Shown piece by piece: positions 28,109 to 35,345 of a stretch of 64,000 nucleotides of DNA; position 1 is the first letter of the stretch, and every line of letters begins with the position of its first letter. The translations under genes and the position numbers were made by a program. The notes below the pieces were generated by a model. That model had not been told where the DNA came from. It searched no databases and saw only the letters and a list, made by a program, of their open reading frames with translations. The DNA is from Burkholderiaceae bacterium (GTDB taxonomy: Bacteria > Pseudomonadota > Gammaproteobacteria > Burkholderiales > Burkholderiaceae_F): the NCBI GenBank assembly GCA_019236735.1, contig JAFAIM010000020.1, positions 1 through 64,000 on the forward strand, in the 5' to 3' direction.

Positions 28109-28355
28109 CAATGACATGATCCCCGTCTACACGAGGATGCGGGAAGCAGGGCGCGCCTTGCCGGAGGGACTGAAGTACGTGGACAGCTGGGTGGAATCGA
28201 ACTTCAGCCGGTGTTTCCAGCTGATGGAGTGCGAGGACGCGCGCTTGTTTCAACAATGGATCCTGCAATGGCGGGGAACCGGCGTGACGTTCGAGATCGT
28301 CCCGGTCGTCAGCAGCAAGGAGACGCGGGAAGTCGTCGCTCCGCATCTGGGTTAA
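28077..28355 (+). CDS. DUF3303 family small protein
   Basis: 92 residues. The start MLFMVIERFRDNDMIPVYTRM and the core LPEGLKYVDSWVESNFSRCFQLMECED match DUF3303, small alpha/beta proteins of the dimeric ferredoxin-like type with unknown role. The end, WRGTGVTFEIVPVVSSKE, is also typical. An alternative ATG three codons on (MVIERF) is possible and reduces the overlap with the preceding gene. The overlap suggests co-translation with the membrane protein upstream. No substrate is known. Confidence 0.85.
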   Translation: MLFMVIERFRDNDMIPVYTRMREAGRALPEGLKYVDSWVESNFSRCFQLMECEDARLFQQWILQWRGTGVTFEIVPVVSSKETREVVAPHLG

Positions 28356-28390
28356 GACGTTCGGGATCTTGGTGTGACCGCGCAAGAGAG

Positions 28391-28807
28391 GTGACCGTTC
28401 CTCCCTACTTCTCCCCGCAGCGCGCCGAGTCACCAGCTCGGGCGAAGGCCTGTCTGACGGTCGCTGTGTGCGTCGTCATGGTGGCTTGCGGCGCATTCCA
28501 AGCTGAGCAAACCGTTTTTGACCTGAGCACCTATTCCCAGCATTTCCAGGGCAAGACGGTCAAAGTAAAGTGCCAGAAAATAAACCGCTTCGCGGCTGCA
28601 TTCTTCTGCGACGATGGCACTACGCCGGAGGATGTTCTCGAAATTGATCCTGACTCCGTGGACAAGGAGTCGCTGCGGTACATGACGGCCCACTGCAACG
28701 ACGCTTCGCACCAGTGCAGTGGGTCGGTGATTGGAAGGTTCGAGGCGAACGAATACGGAGACTTCTACATCCGCAACGCGACCTTCAAGTTCACCAACCA
28801 CAAATAG
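28391..28807 (+). CDS. Putative secreted protein of unknown function
   Basis: 138 residues from a GTG at 28391, which follows GAGAG closely. A hydrophobic stretch ACLTVAVCVVMVACGAF near residue 20-36 reads as a signal peptide, perhaps of lipoprotein type with the cysteine in VAC. The mature part has paired cysteines (VKCQKINRFAAAFFCDDG and HCNDASHQCSG) and a beta-rich end SVIGRFEANEYGDFYIRNATFKF, like an OB-type periplasmic domain. Start is uncertain: an ATG within the hydrophobic stretch is also possible. Three bases after its stop lies one copy of the tmRNA-end repeat. Confidence 0.6.
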   Translation: MTVPPYFSPQRAESPARAKACLTVAVCVVMVACGAFQAEQTVFDLSTYSQHFQGKTVKVKCQKINRFAAAFFCDDGTTPEDVLEIDPDSVDKESLRYMTAHCNDASHQCSGSVIGRFEANEYGDFYIRNATFKFTNHK

Positions 28808-28809
28808 GG

Positions 28810-28824
28810 GTGGTGGAGGCGGCG
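28810..28824 (+). repeat. Distal attachment-site copy (15-bp repeat of ssrA 3' end)
   Basis: GTGGTGGAGGCGGCG here is identical, in the same orientation, to 35331-35345, which covers the 3' acceptor end of the tmRNA gene. Flanking bases differ on both sides. It lies just after the stop codon of the secreted-protein gene and immediately before the block of toxin-antitoxin and cargo genes. I read it as the outer att site of an island integrated at ssrA. Confidence 0.6.
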
Positions 28825-28929
28825 TCGTCAAGCAGTCGCGTTAGGCCCGACCTGCAATTGGATGTTTCGCCATCCCCCGTCTATTCCGCCAACGCGGCGG
28901 ACGAACATCGCCGTCCCGTTTGGGCCGCG

Positions 28930-29214
28930 CTATGGCGCCTTGGCAGCCTTGCGGGACCGCAGCCAATCCTTCAATGCTGCGTCGACTCGCGTTTGCCAAC
29001 CGTCCCCGGTGGCGCGGAAGGTCTTGACGACATCCGGCGATAGCCGAATCGTGATTCGCTCCTTCGTCGGACTTCTTTGAGGACCGCGGAACTTGAGCTT
29101 CGTCTGAAGGGACTTGGGCAACGCCTTCTTGGCCGGGACCATGGCCTTGATCTCGGCCATAGACAGTTCCCGGACCTGGCCCTTTGCGTCAACGAGCGGC
29201 TTCGACTTTCGCAT
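28930..29214 (-). CDS. brnA: BrnA antitoxin
   Basis: 94 residues. The N-terminal part, MRKSKPLVDAKGQVREL and EIKAMVPAKKALP, is the toxin-binding segment. The C-terminal ribbon-helix-helix is seen in KERITIRLSPDVVKTFRATGDGWQTRVDAALKDWL, the BrnA hallmark. BrnA binds the BrnT ribonuclease and represses the operon. Here the toxin gene immediately upstream is frameshifted, so BrnA may persist as an orphan DNA-binding protein. Its start overlaps the 3' end of the broken brnT by 26 bases, the normal arrangement. Confidence 0.9.
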   Translation of the reverse strand: MRKSKPLVDAKGQVRELSMAEIKAMVPAKKALPKSLQTKLKFRGPQRSPTKERITIRLSPDVVKTFRATGDGWQTRVDAALKDWLRSRKAAKAP

Positions 29215-29442
29215 AGCGCTTCACCTCACGACTGTTTGCTTTGCGAAAACTGATGACGCGGATTCCGTCCTCCGTTTCGCAGAAGCAGAGCACATGCACA
29301 CGGCCATCGAGCCGCCCGAGCGCTACGTATCGGGTCTCGCCGTAGTCCTTTCGCGCGTCGATATGAATCCGCGCCGACTCGAATTCGAAATCGGCCTTCG
29401 AATGTTGCGCTCATTCTTGGCGGCGTCGTAGGTAATGCGCAC
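29189..29442 (-). pseudogene. brnT: BrnT toxin, disrupted by an internal deletion and frameshift
   Basis: From a GTG at 29442 the frame reads VRITYDAAKNERNIRR, the normal BrnT start, then runs into unrelated sequence and stops. Shifting frame right after NIR restores ADFEFESARIHIDARKDYG, ETRYVALGRLDGRVHVLCF and IRVISFRKANSREVKRY to the normal end. The usual segment between the two (a stretch like KHGISFEEA) is missing, so about 29 bases appear to have been lost, breaking the frame. The catalytic residues of the second part remain in the DNA. The encoded RNase should be inactive. Confidence 0.85.
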
Positions 29443-29790
29443 AAGCAGATTGTATGTACAATTCGGTCGCCGCGCAACTCCCCCAGAATGGTGTGGTGCA
29501 AGACGCACGGGTGCTGACCTGCCCACTCCGGTCGGTCGCTGTGGAGGAAACGGGGCCGTCCTGAAAGTTACTGACCGGCCAGGTGCGGTAGGTCGCGGGG
29601 CGACGGCTGATCTACCGCATTGCAGCGTATCCTGACGCTCGACAGCGACGAATGAGGACAGCATCCCTCGGCGATTTCATCGGCCGAAGCAATGGCGGGA
29701 ATCGGAGTCATTTCGCGTCCTACTCAGATGCGGAGTGGCGACTCGGCCGCATCTTGATCGCAGTCGCCCGGTTCCGGTCGGAGGCTGAAC
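29443..29790. other. Gene-free stretch between brnTA and the dioxygenase gene
   Basis: About 350 bases between divergent genes. It must hold the brnTA promoter and that of the dioxygenase gene. I see no protein-coding signal, no clear repeat and no RNA gene; GTATGTACAATTC at 29452-29464 could include a brnTA promoter element. Confidence 0.3.
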
Positions 29791-30711
29791 ATGGATCTAA
29801 TACCCGTCGGTCCGGGTTTCGGCGCCGAGGTGCACAGCACCAGCCTGATCGATATCGCGACGAGCGACCGCAGCTACCAGGAAACGCGCGCGGCACTGGA
29901 AGAACACAGCGTCCTGGTTTTCCGCGATCAGGAAGTCACGGATGACGTGCAGGCGGTCTTCTCGCGCGCCTTTGGCCCACTGGAACGGGTCAAGGTCGGC
30001 TCCGTTGGCGCCGGCAGCTTCTACAACCGCCTGCACAACGTGGCGTCGGATGACACCCTGGTGGCGCCGATCCATCGGCAGGCACTGACGGCCCGCGCCA
30101 ATCAGCTTTGGCACACCGACAGTTCGTTTAAGGCAGTACCGGCGCTCGCTTCGGTCCTGTCCGCGCGCATCTCCCCCAGAGACGGTGGCGAAACCGAGCT
30201 TGTGTCGACCCGCCAGGCCTGGGATCGGCTGCCGTCGATGATGCAGGGACGATTGCGCGACGCCATCGTCACCCACGCTTATGCGCACTCGCGCGACCAG
30301 ATCGATCCGGGACTGATGACGCCGGCCGAGCGCGCGGCGCTGCCGCCGGTGCGCTGGCGCATGACTTGGCGCAACCCCGTCAACGGACGCGTCGCCCTCT
30401 ACATCGCTTCGCATGCGTATGCGATCGACGGCATGGGCGAGCAGGAGGCAGAAGAGCTTCTGGCCAGGGTGATCGCCGACGCGACGCGGCCGCAATACGT
30501 GTATCGCCACCGCTGGCGCCAGGGCGACGTGTTGATGTGGGATAACCGCGCGACCATGCACAGGGGCCGCATGTGGCCGGGCGATCAGGCGCGGTCGATG
30601 GTCCGGACAACGATCTCGGCGACCGACGCCGACGGCCTTGCCGACGTTCGTCCGGCCAATGGAACGTCTGATACGAGCGAGCGGCAGATACAAGAGGAGG
30701 CCCAACAATGA
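29791..30711 (+). CDS. TauD/TfdA-family Fe(II)/2-oxoglutarate dioxygenase
   Basis: 306 residues. The iron triad is seen as WHTD (H108, D110) and the distal histidine in WDNRATMHRG (H257), with the 2-oxoglutarate arginine in ARSMVRTTI (R268). The double-stranded beta-helix core and the N-terminal VLVFRDQEVTDD are typical. Family members hydroxylate taurine, alkyl sulfonates, phenoxyacetates or sulfate esters, releasing the oxyanion. Substrate cannot be read. The stop overlaps the start of the TRAP binding-protein gene by four bases, implying that both deal with the same compound. Confidence 0.9.
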   Translation: MDLIPVGPGFGAEVHSTSLIDIATSDRSYQETRAALEEHSVLVFRDQEVTDDVQAVFSRAFGPLERVKVGSVGAGSFYNRLHNVASDDTLVAPIHRQALTARANQLWHTDSSFKAVPALASVLSARISPRDGGETELVSTRQAWDRLPSMMQGRLRDAIVTHAYAHSRDQIDPGLMTPAERAALPPVRWRMTWRNPVNGRVALYIASHAYAIDGMGEQEAEELLARVIADATRPQYVYRHRWRQGDVLMWDNRATMHRGRMWPGDQARSMVRTTISATDADGLADVRPANGTSDTSERQIQEEAQQ

Positions 30712-31727
30712 AGACTATGTCGCTCGCGCGCGGTCTGGCCGCGTCCGCCCTCTTGAATGGCTTTGCGCTGACCGGCGTTTCGCAGGCGCAGGAGCCGATC
30801 GTGATCAAGTTCAGCCACGTGGTCACGCCCGAGACGGCTAAGGGGCGCGCCGCCGAGCGCTTCAAGCAGCTGGCCGAGCAGCGCTCCAACGGACGGGTGA
30901 AGGTTGAGATCTATCCGAACGGCTCACTGTACAAGGACAAGGAGGAGTTGGAGGCCCTTCAGCTCGGCTCGGTGCAGATGCTGGCGCCCTCGCTATCCAA
31001 GTTCGGGCCGCTGGGCGAGAAGGAATTCGAGGTGTTCGATATTCCGTACATGTTCCCGAACCGGGAGTCCATCGAACGCGTCGAAAGCGGCCCGATCGGC
31101 CGCAAGCTGATGGCGAAGCTGGAGACGAAGGGCATCACGGGGCTCTCCTTTTGGGACAACGGCTTCATGATCTTCAGCGCGAATCGGCCGATTTCCGTTC
31201 CGTCCGACCTGAAGGGCTTGAAGATGCGGATCCAGAGTTCCAAGGTGAAGGAAGCCCAGACCCGCGCGCTCCATGCGATTCCGCAGGTCACGGCGTTCAG
31301 CGATGCCTACCAGGCGTTGCAGACCGGGGTGGTCGACGGCACTGAGAACACGTGGTCCAACATGTATACGCAGAAGATGCACGAGGTGCAGAAGTACGCC
31401 GTCGACACCTACCACGGCTACCTCGGCTACGCGGTGATCGTCAACGCCAAATTCTGGTCGGATCTGCCGCCTGTCATTCGCGCCACCCTCGAAAGCGCGA
31501 TGAAGGACGCGACCCAGTACGAGCACGAGATCGCGGACAAGGATAACGAGGATGCGATGGCCGCGATCGAGAAGTCGGGTCGCACGAAGATCCTGCATCT
31601 GACTCCCGAGCAGCGTGCCGCCTGGGTCAAGGCGCTGCTGCCGGTGCGCGACGCGGTTGCAGGACGCCTCGGCAGCGATCTGGTCACCGAGCTCGCCAGG
31701 GACCAGGCCATGGCGACTTCGCCTTGA
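30708..31727 (+). CDS. TRAP transporter solute-binding protein, DctP family
   Basis: 339 residues. A signal peptide (MKTMSLARGLAASALLNGFALTGVSQAQ) is followed by IKFSHVVTPETAKGRAAERF, PNGSLYKDKEELEALQLGSVQML, and GLKMRIQSSKVKE with the conserved arginine that binds a carboxylate. NTWSNMYTQK and GYLGYAVIVN are also typical of DctP proteins of C4-dicarboxylate-type TRAP systems. No DctQ or DctM membrane genes lie nearby, so it must use membrane subunits encoded elsewhere or be non-functional for transport. It is coupled to the dioxygenase gene by ATGA overlap. Confidence 0.9.
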   Translation: MKTMSLARGLAASALLNGFALTGVSQAQEPIVIKFSHVVTPETAKGRAAERFKQLAEQRSNGRVKVEIYPNGSLYKDKEELEALQLGSVQMLAPSLSKFGPLGEKEFEVFDIPYMFPNRESIERVESGPIGRKLMAKLETKGITGLSFWDNGFMIFSANRPISVPSDLKGLKMRIQSSKVKEAQTRALHAIPQVTAFSDAYQALQTGVVDGTENTWSNMYTQKMHEVQKYAVDTYHGYLGYAVIVNAKFWSDLPPVIRATLESAMKDATQYEHEIADKDNEDAMAAIEKSGRTKILHLTPEQRAAWVKALLPVRDAVAGRLGSDLVTELARDQAMATSP

Positions 31728-32170
31728 GCTTGCAATGCATGAGCCTGCCGACGGCCTCCGATCTGTTGGTTGGTGCCAACTGAAGGACCGGAACGGGATC
31801 GGGTACTGAGATTCGCGGGCCGAGCGGTAATGGTCGGTCCAGTCTGCAGACCGGTCGGTGCCCCGCAGCTCTTCAACGGACTACTCAGGGTCGGTCGGTC
31901 AAAAACTCGACCGCTGACGGCGACATCGGGCGACAGTCGGCTATACGCTTGGCGACATAGAACGCTAGCGGCGGCAGCCGACCGTCCTTATTTCCGAGGC
32001 GTCGAGCTGTAGGTGCAAAGCTCGCGAGAGCCGCTTACGCTTCGGCCGTCTCGGCCTTACATGGACGCAAAACGCCGGTCAAGGAATCGCGACGATCGAC
32101 TCCCAAAAGGGGGGACAATTTCATCTCTGCAGGCTCGCTTCTGCATCTCATGGATTCCTTCTGCCGTTCC
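31728..32170. other. Gene-free stretch inside the island
   Basis: About 440 bases between the TRAP binding-protein gene and the convergent DUF5615-type gene. No plausible gene, RNA or clear terminator is seen. The stretch AAAAGGGGGGACAATTTCATC (split around 32106-32125) resembles the edge sequence of some transposons, and GGTCGGTCGGTCAAAAACTCG near 31890 is unusual, but neither is enough to call an element. Confidence 0.25.
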
Positions 32171-32491
32171 CTACGGAACCTGCACTTCCACGTAGCTACC
32201 GACCGAAGCGCCGTCGACGGCCGCGACGACGGACGCGATCGCCTTCTGTATCCTCGGCCAACTGGCGGACATCAACACAACAACCGCGATGCGGCGTGAG
32301 GCCAAATTCTGCTGGTGCTTGAGATTGGTATCCGTTGTGATCAGGACCTCGAACCGGTCGAGTTCCGCGGCGTCGAGAAGGTCGCCGTTTTTGTAAGTCG
32401 ACCAGCCGCGCTCGTAAGCAGTCGCAATTTCGTGCCCAGCGAGAAGATCCCGCAGCGGCACCGGCGTTCCCTGATCGAAAAGGACGCGCAC
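32171..32491 (-). CDS. DUF5615 PIN-like toxin-type protein
   Basis: 106 residues. It starts MRVLFDQGTPVPLRDLLAGHE, which carries the first acidic residue of the PIN-like fold, and continues TAYERGWSTYKNGDLLDAAE and DRFEVLITTDTNLKHQQNL, the DUF5615 signature. These proteins are paired with DUF433 proteins, as here. A nuclease role is inferred from fold resemblance to PIN toxins. The start codon lies directly after the stop of the DUF433 gene with no gap. Confidence 0.85.
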   Translation of the reverse strand: MRVLFDQGTPVPLRDLLAGHEIATAYERGWSTYKNGDLLDAAELDRFEVLITTDTNLKHQQNLASRRIAVVVLMSASWPRIQKAIASVVAAVDGASVGSYVEVQVP

Positions 32492-32713
32492 CTACGCAGG
32501 GGCTAATGCACTGCGCGCCGCATGTTCCAGGACCGTGCGGACCTGGTCCAGAGTCACCCCCGGGAACCACTCGACAAATTGGGACACCTGCGCGCCGCCT
32601 TCGAGATTCTCGAACAGAGCGGCGACGGGCACGCGACTGCCACGAAACACCCATGCTCCGCTCACGCGTGTCGGGTCGCGCTCTACGGCAGGGCAGGTCG
32701 ACCAGTCGATCAT
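32492..32713 (-). CDS. DUF433 antitoxin-type protein
   Basis: 73 residues from MIDWSTCPAVERDPTRVSG. The string WVFRGSRVPVAALFENLEGG followed by QFVEWFPGVTLDQVRTVLEHAA is the DUF433 helix-turn-helix domain found in antitoxins. A start 32 codons upstream was rejected because the extra residues do not match the family. It is translated directly before the DUF5615-type gene, as in other pairs. It probably represses its own promoter. Confidence 0.85.
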   Translation of the reverse strand: MIDWSTCPAVERDPTRVSGAWVFRGSRVPVAALFENLEGGAQVSQFVEWFPGVTLDQVRTVLEHAARSALAPA

Positions 32714-32878
32714 GAATGAAGGATACTCCTGGCCCGAAGGCTCTCGATGCGAGAGCTCTGGAGCGAATTCACCCTTGGCAATTCCCAGCGCCCACCGACC
32801 AGGTGTCAACGAAACGGCATTTCGGTGCCGCTTTGGTCAGAATTGTAAATTGGAAGACAGTCGTCCAAAATACATCGA

Positions 32879-34036
32879 ATGTTCGAACGGATCGTCTTGG
32901 CCACCGTCCAGGCTGCGGCACGCAGCTTTCCAGTGGTCGCAATCGTCGGCGCGCGTCAGGTTGGCAAGACGACACTCGCGCGAACGGCTTTCCCGCGTTT
33001 TGCCTATCGCGACCTCGAGGATCCGCGCACTGCGGAGCGCTTCGCGGCCGATCCGCGCCAGGCGCTCGACGAAACCACGGGCACCGGACTCGTGCTGGAC
33101 GAGGCGCAGGCGCAGCCGGCGGTGTTTGCCGCCCTGCGCGGCGTGGTGGACGAGCAGCGCTCCCAGAACGGGCGGTTCGTCGTGCTCGGCTCCGCCCAGC
33201 CCGGACTGGTGCGAGGCGTTGCCGAATCACTTGCAGGGCGGGTGCGCCTCGTGGAGCTCGATCCGCTGACAGCTGCGGAGGCGGCCAGCGGCGAATACGG
33301 CCTGGGCTGGCGCGACGCGTGGCTCAAAGGCGGCCTGCCGGATGCGTTGAGGGGCGACTTTCGCGCCTGGTGGGAAGCCTATCTGCGCACGCTGCTGGAG
33401 CGCGATCTGCCGCAGTACGGCGTACGCGCCGACCCCTTGTTCCTGCGCCGCCTACTCACAATGCTGGCGCATCTGCACGGTGGACTGCTGAACGCCTCGC
33501 AGCTGGGCTCATCGCTCGGGGTGTCGCACCACGCGGTGCAGCGGCATCTCGACGTGCTCGAACAGGTCTTCCTGATCCGGCGCCTTGCGCCGTACTTTCG
33601 AAACGTCGGCAAGCGCCTGACTCGGTCGCCCAAGGTCTACCTGCGCGATACGGGTCTGCTGCACCACCTGTTGAACATCTCCAATGCGGAGGAGCTCTTC
33701 AACCACCCGTCCCGCGGCGCTAGCTGGGAGGGGTTCGTCATCGAGGACATCGTGCGGCGTGAGCGCATCGCGCATCCCCATTCACAGGCCTACTTCTGGC
33801 GGACTGCGGCCGGCGCCGAGGTCGACCTGCTGCTCGACCGCGGAAACGAGCGGGTGGCGATCGAGATCAAGGCAGGCCGTGGCGACGATGCGCGGGTCGT
33901 TCGCACGCTGCGCGAAACGCTTCCCGACATCGGGGCAGGGCGCGGTTGGATCGTCGATCAGGCTGCGGGCAGTGAGCCGCTCGGTCGAGAGGTGGCGCGC
34001 ATCGGTTTCGAGGTGGCCATGGAGGGGGTGCCGTAG
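32879..34036 (+). CDS. DUF4143/AAA-type ATPase of the archaeal-type ATPase family
   Basis: 385 residues. Walker A is GARQVGKT (24-31), Walker B LVLDEAQ near 75, then a winged-helix-like middle region and the DUF4143 domain with LYLRDTGLLHHLL and GASWEGFVIEDIVRR. Near the C terminus, YFWRTAAGAEVDLLLDRG and AIEIKAG form a PD-(D/E)XK-like nuclease motif (D, E-x-K). Such proteins are abundant in accessory DNA and their role is unclear. Some have been proposed to act in toxin-antitoxin-like or defence settings. Single gene, no partner. Confidence 0.85.
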   Translation: MFERIVLATVQAAARSFPVVAIVGARQVGKTTLARTAFPRFAYRDLEDPRTAERFAADPRQALDETTGTGLVLDEAQAQPAVFAALRGVVDEQRSQNGRFVVLGSAQPGLVRGVAESLAGRVRLVELDPLTAAEAASGEYGLGWRDAWLKGGLPDALRGDFRAWWEAYLRTLLERDLPQYGVRADPLFLRRLLTMLAHLHGGLLNASQLGSSLGVSHHAVQRHLDVLEQVFLIRRLAPYFRNVGKRLTRSPKVYLRDTGLLHHLLNISNAEELFNHPSRGASWEGFVIEDIVRRERIAHPHSQAYFWRTAAGAEVDLLLDRGNERVAIEIKAGRGDDARVVRTLRETLPDIGAGRGWIVDQAAGSEPLGREVARIGFEVAMEGVP

Positions 34037-34124
34037 TTGCCCAGCACGAGCGGCCCGGATCGCGCCCGGCAATCGATGCCCGCAATTGGGTAGACTATAC
34101 AAGTCGCTTGCCTCGCGGTATGCA

Positions 34125-34145
34125 ATGCATTACGCTGTAATGCAT
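34125..34145 (+). promoter_or_regulatory. Perfect inverted repeat, probable operator of the RHH/PIN pair
   Basis: Two 9-base arms, ATGCATTAC and GTAATGCAT, are separated by GCT and end one base before the antitoxin start codon at 34147. A perfect dyad of this size at this place is what ribbon-helix-helix antitoxins bind. Because it touches the start codon, binding could also block translation initiation, or the mRNA may be leaderless. Confidence 0.75.
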
Positions 34146-34146
34146 C

Positions 34147-34401
34147 ATGGAAAATCAGCTCACTGTCCGCCTTCCCGAAGAACTGTCTCTGGCACTCGAA
34201 CGCGCCAGCCATCGGTCGGGCCGCAAGACGTCCGATATTGTCCGTGCGGCCCTTCGGGAGTACCTCCAGATCAGCTCTGGCAAAGGTGACCGGCCAGCCG
34301 AGCGCGTCAGTGGGCTAATTGGCTCGCTTGACTCGGGGTTGCCGAACCTCGCTGAGCAGCATCGGGCCTACGTTCTTGAGTCCCTGAAGCGTGGCGGGTG
34401 A
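34147..34401 (+). CDS. Ribbon-helix-helix antitoxin (CopG/VapB-like)
   Basis: 84 residues. The N-terminal NQLTVRLPEELSLALERASHRSGRKTSDIVRAAL is a full ribbon-helix-helix: the strand QLTVRLP contacts DNA and the two helices dimerise. The tail LIGSLDSGLPNLAEQHRAYVLESL contains the toxin-binding segment, with an SLDSGLPDL-like motif. The overlapping PIN gene starts 11 bases before its stop. The dyad just ahead of its start is the probable operator. Confidence 0.88.
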   Translation: MENQLTVRLPEELSLALERASHRSGRKTSDIVRAALREYLQISSGKGDRPAERVSGLIGSLDSGLPNLAEQHRAYVLESLKRGG

Positions 34402-34804
34402 ACTTCTCCTGGACACGGGAGCGCTGGTCTCGATCCTCGATCGCAGCCAGAAGCGACATCAAGCATTCGCGGACTTCTATGAGAAGTGGACGCATGAGGT
34501 GGTCACAACCGAGGCGGTCGTGACCGAATCGACTCATCTGCTCGCGAGAGTACGAGGCGGACCAATTGCCTGTATGGATTTTGTGCTCTCGGGCGGCGCG
34601 GTGTTGGTACCTCTGGGTCAAAGGGCGTTGCGGAGGTCGCGCGAGCTTATGGCGCAATACGGTGACTGCCCGATGGACTTTGCTGATGCGACTCTGGTAG
34701 TGCTAGCCGAAGACCTGAAGACAGCGACGATACTGACGACAGATCGCAAGGACTTTTCTGTTTATCGCATCGCCGGACGCAGGCGCTTTACGATCCCCGT
34801 CTGA
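34391..34804 (+). CDS. PIN-domain ribonuclease toxin, VapC-like
   Basis: 137 residues with a GTG start inside the antitoxin gene. The four acidic metal-binding residues of the PIN domain can be seen: D8 (LLLDTGALVSILD), E46 (VVTESTHLL), D99 (MDFADATLVVLAE) and D118 (LTTDRKDF). VapC toxins cleave tRNA or rRNA; the target here is unknown. All catalytic positions are intact, and the antitoxin gene is complete, so this may be the only intact TA pair of the PIN type on the island. Confidence 0.9.
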   Translation: MAGELLLDTGALVSILDRSQKRHQAFADFYEKWTHEVVTTEAVVTESTHLLARVRGGPIACMDFVLSGGAVLVPLGQRALRRSRELMAQYGDCPMDFADATLVVLAEDLKTATILTTDRKDFSVYRIAGRRRFTIPV

Positions 34805-35313
34805 CGTGCGTTGCTGCTGCACAGGCCGTGGAACATCGCGTCATCGAAGACCGCCTCGAGCCGCTGCCGCACACGCCGCCCGGTTTCCGGGATACCTGGC
34901 ATCGGATCGCGCCCGTCGCGAAGCAGCTTGCGCGCGGCGTCGGCCGCATCGCGCGCATCGGCCAGTGATTTGCCCGCGTCGGCGATGCTGTTCCGAATCG
35001 CGGCGCCAAGGCCCAGCTCGCGACGTTTGCCGGTCGGCGACGTAAACCGAAAGACCCAGGCCCCGCTATTGGCCTGGACGCGCAGCAGCAGGCCGCCGCC
35101 ATCGCACAGATCACCGGCGCCGGCCGTCTGGACCTGCCGCGCGCTGAGCAGATACCTGGCCACTTCGATGTTCGCCTTCCCCCGGCTATCCCCCGGAAAT
35201 TCTTGCGTCGGGGGGCACCGCCCGGCATTCAGTCGCATGGGAACGACTGTAGAAAGGTTAGGATTTCCCTGCAACTTCATGCACATAGCGCACCTACTGG
35301 CGCGCATGCGCAT
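34762..35313 (-). pseudogene. Tyrosine-recombinase integrase remnant (DUF4102 arm domain)
   Basis: Recognisable integrase sequence spans about 34810-35151. It begins LLSARQVQTAGAGDLCDGGG, with LLLRVQANSGAWVFRF and LGLGAAIRNSIADAGKSLAD, which is the DUF4102 arm-binding domain. It then jumps from RDGRDPMPG to ETGRRVRQRLEAVFDDAMFHGLCSSN, a piece of the core-binding domain. The part between is deleted, and the catalytic domain with its tyrosine is gone. The first 54 residues of the open frame do not match. It is next to the tmRNA 3' end, where such integrases insert, supporting the island interpretation. Confidence 0.82.
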
Positions 35314-35330
35314 TCACGGGGAAATGGTAA

Positions 35331-35345
35331 GTGGTGGAGGCGGCG
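35331..35345 (+). repeat. Proximal attachment-site copy at the ssrA 3' end
   Basis: GTGGTGGAGGCGGCG covers the last 14 bases of the tmRNA gene (acceptor stem plus ACCA on the other strand) and one base beyond. An identical copy in the same direction is at 28810-28824. Confidence 0.6.

Larger units (their letters stand above)
28810..35345. mobile_element. Decaying genomic island inserted at the 3' end of ssrA
   Basis: About 6.5 kb lie between the two 15-bp repeats. The content is typical of an accessory island: brnA with a broken brnT, a dioxygenase and an orphan TRAP binding protein, a DUF433/DUF5615-type pair, a DUF4143 ATPase, a ribbon-helix-helix/PIN pair, and a tyrosine-integrase relic directly next to the tmRNA gene and pointing away from it. 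The 3' end of ssrA is a well-known integration target for such elements. The integrase lacks most of its catalytic domain, so the island is probably no longer mobile. Boundaries are inferred from the repeats. Confidence 0.6.

Noticed and set aside
31728-32170. Insertion-sequence remnant
   Set aside because: Some A/G-rich stretches look like element ends, but no transposase sequence, terminal inverted repeat or target duplication can be seen.
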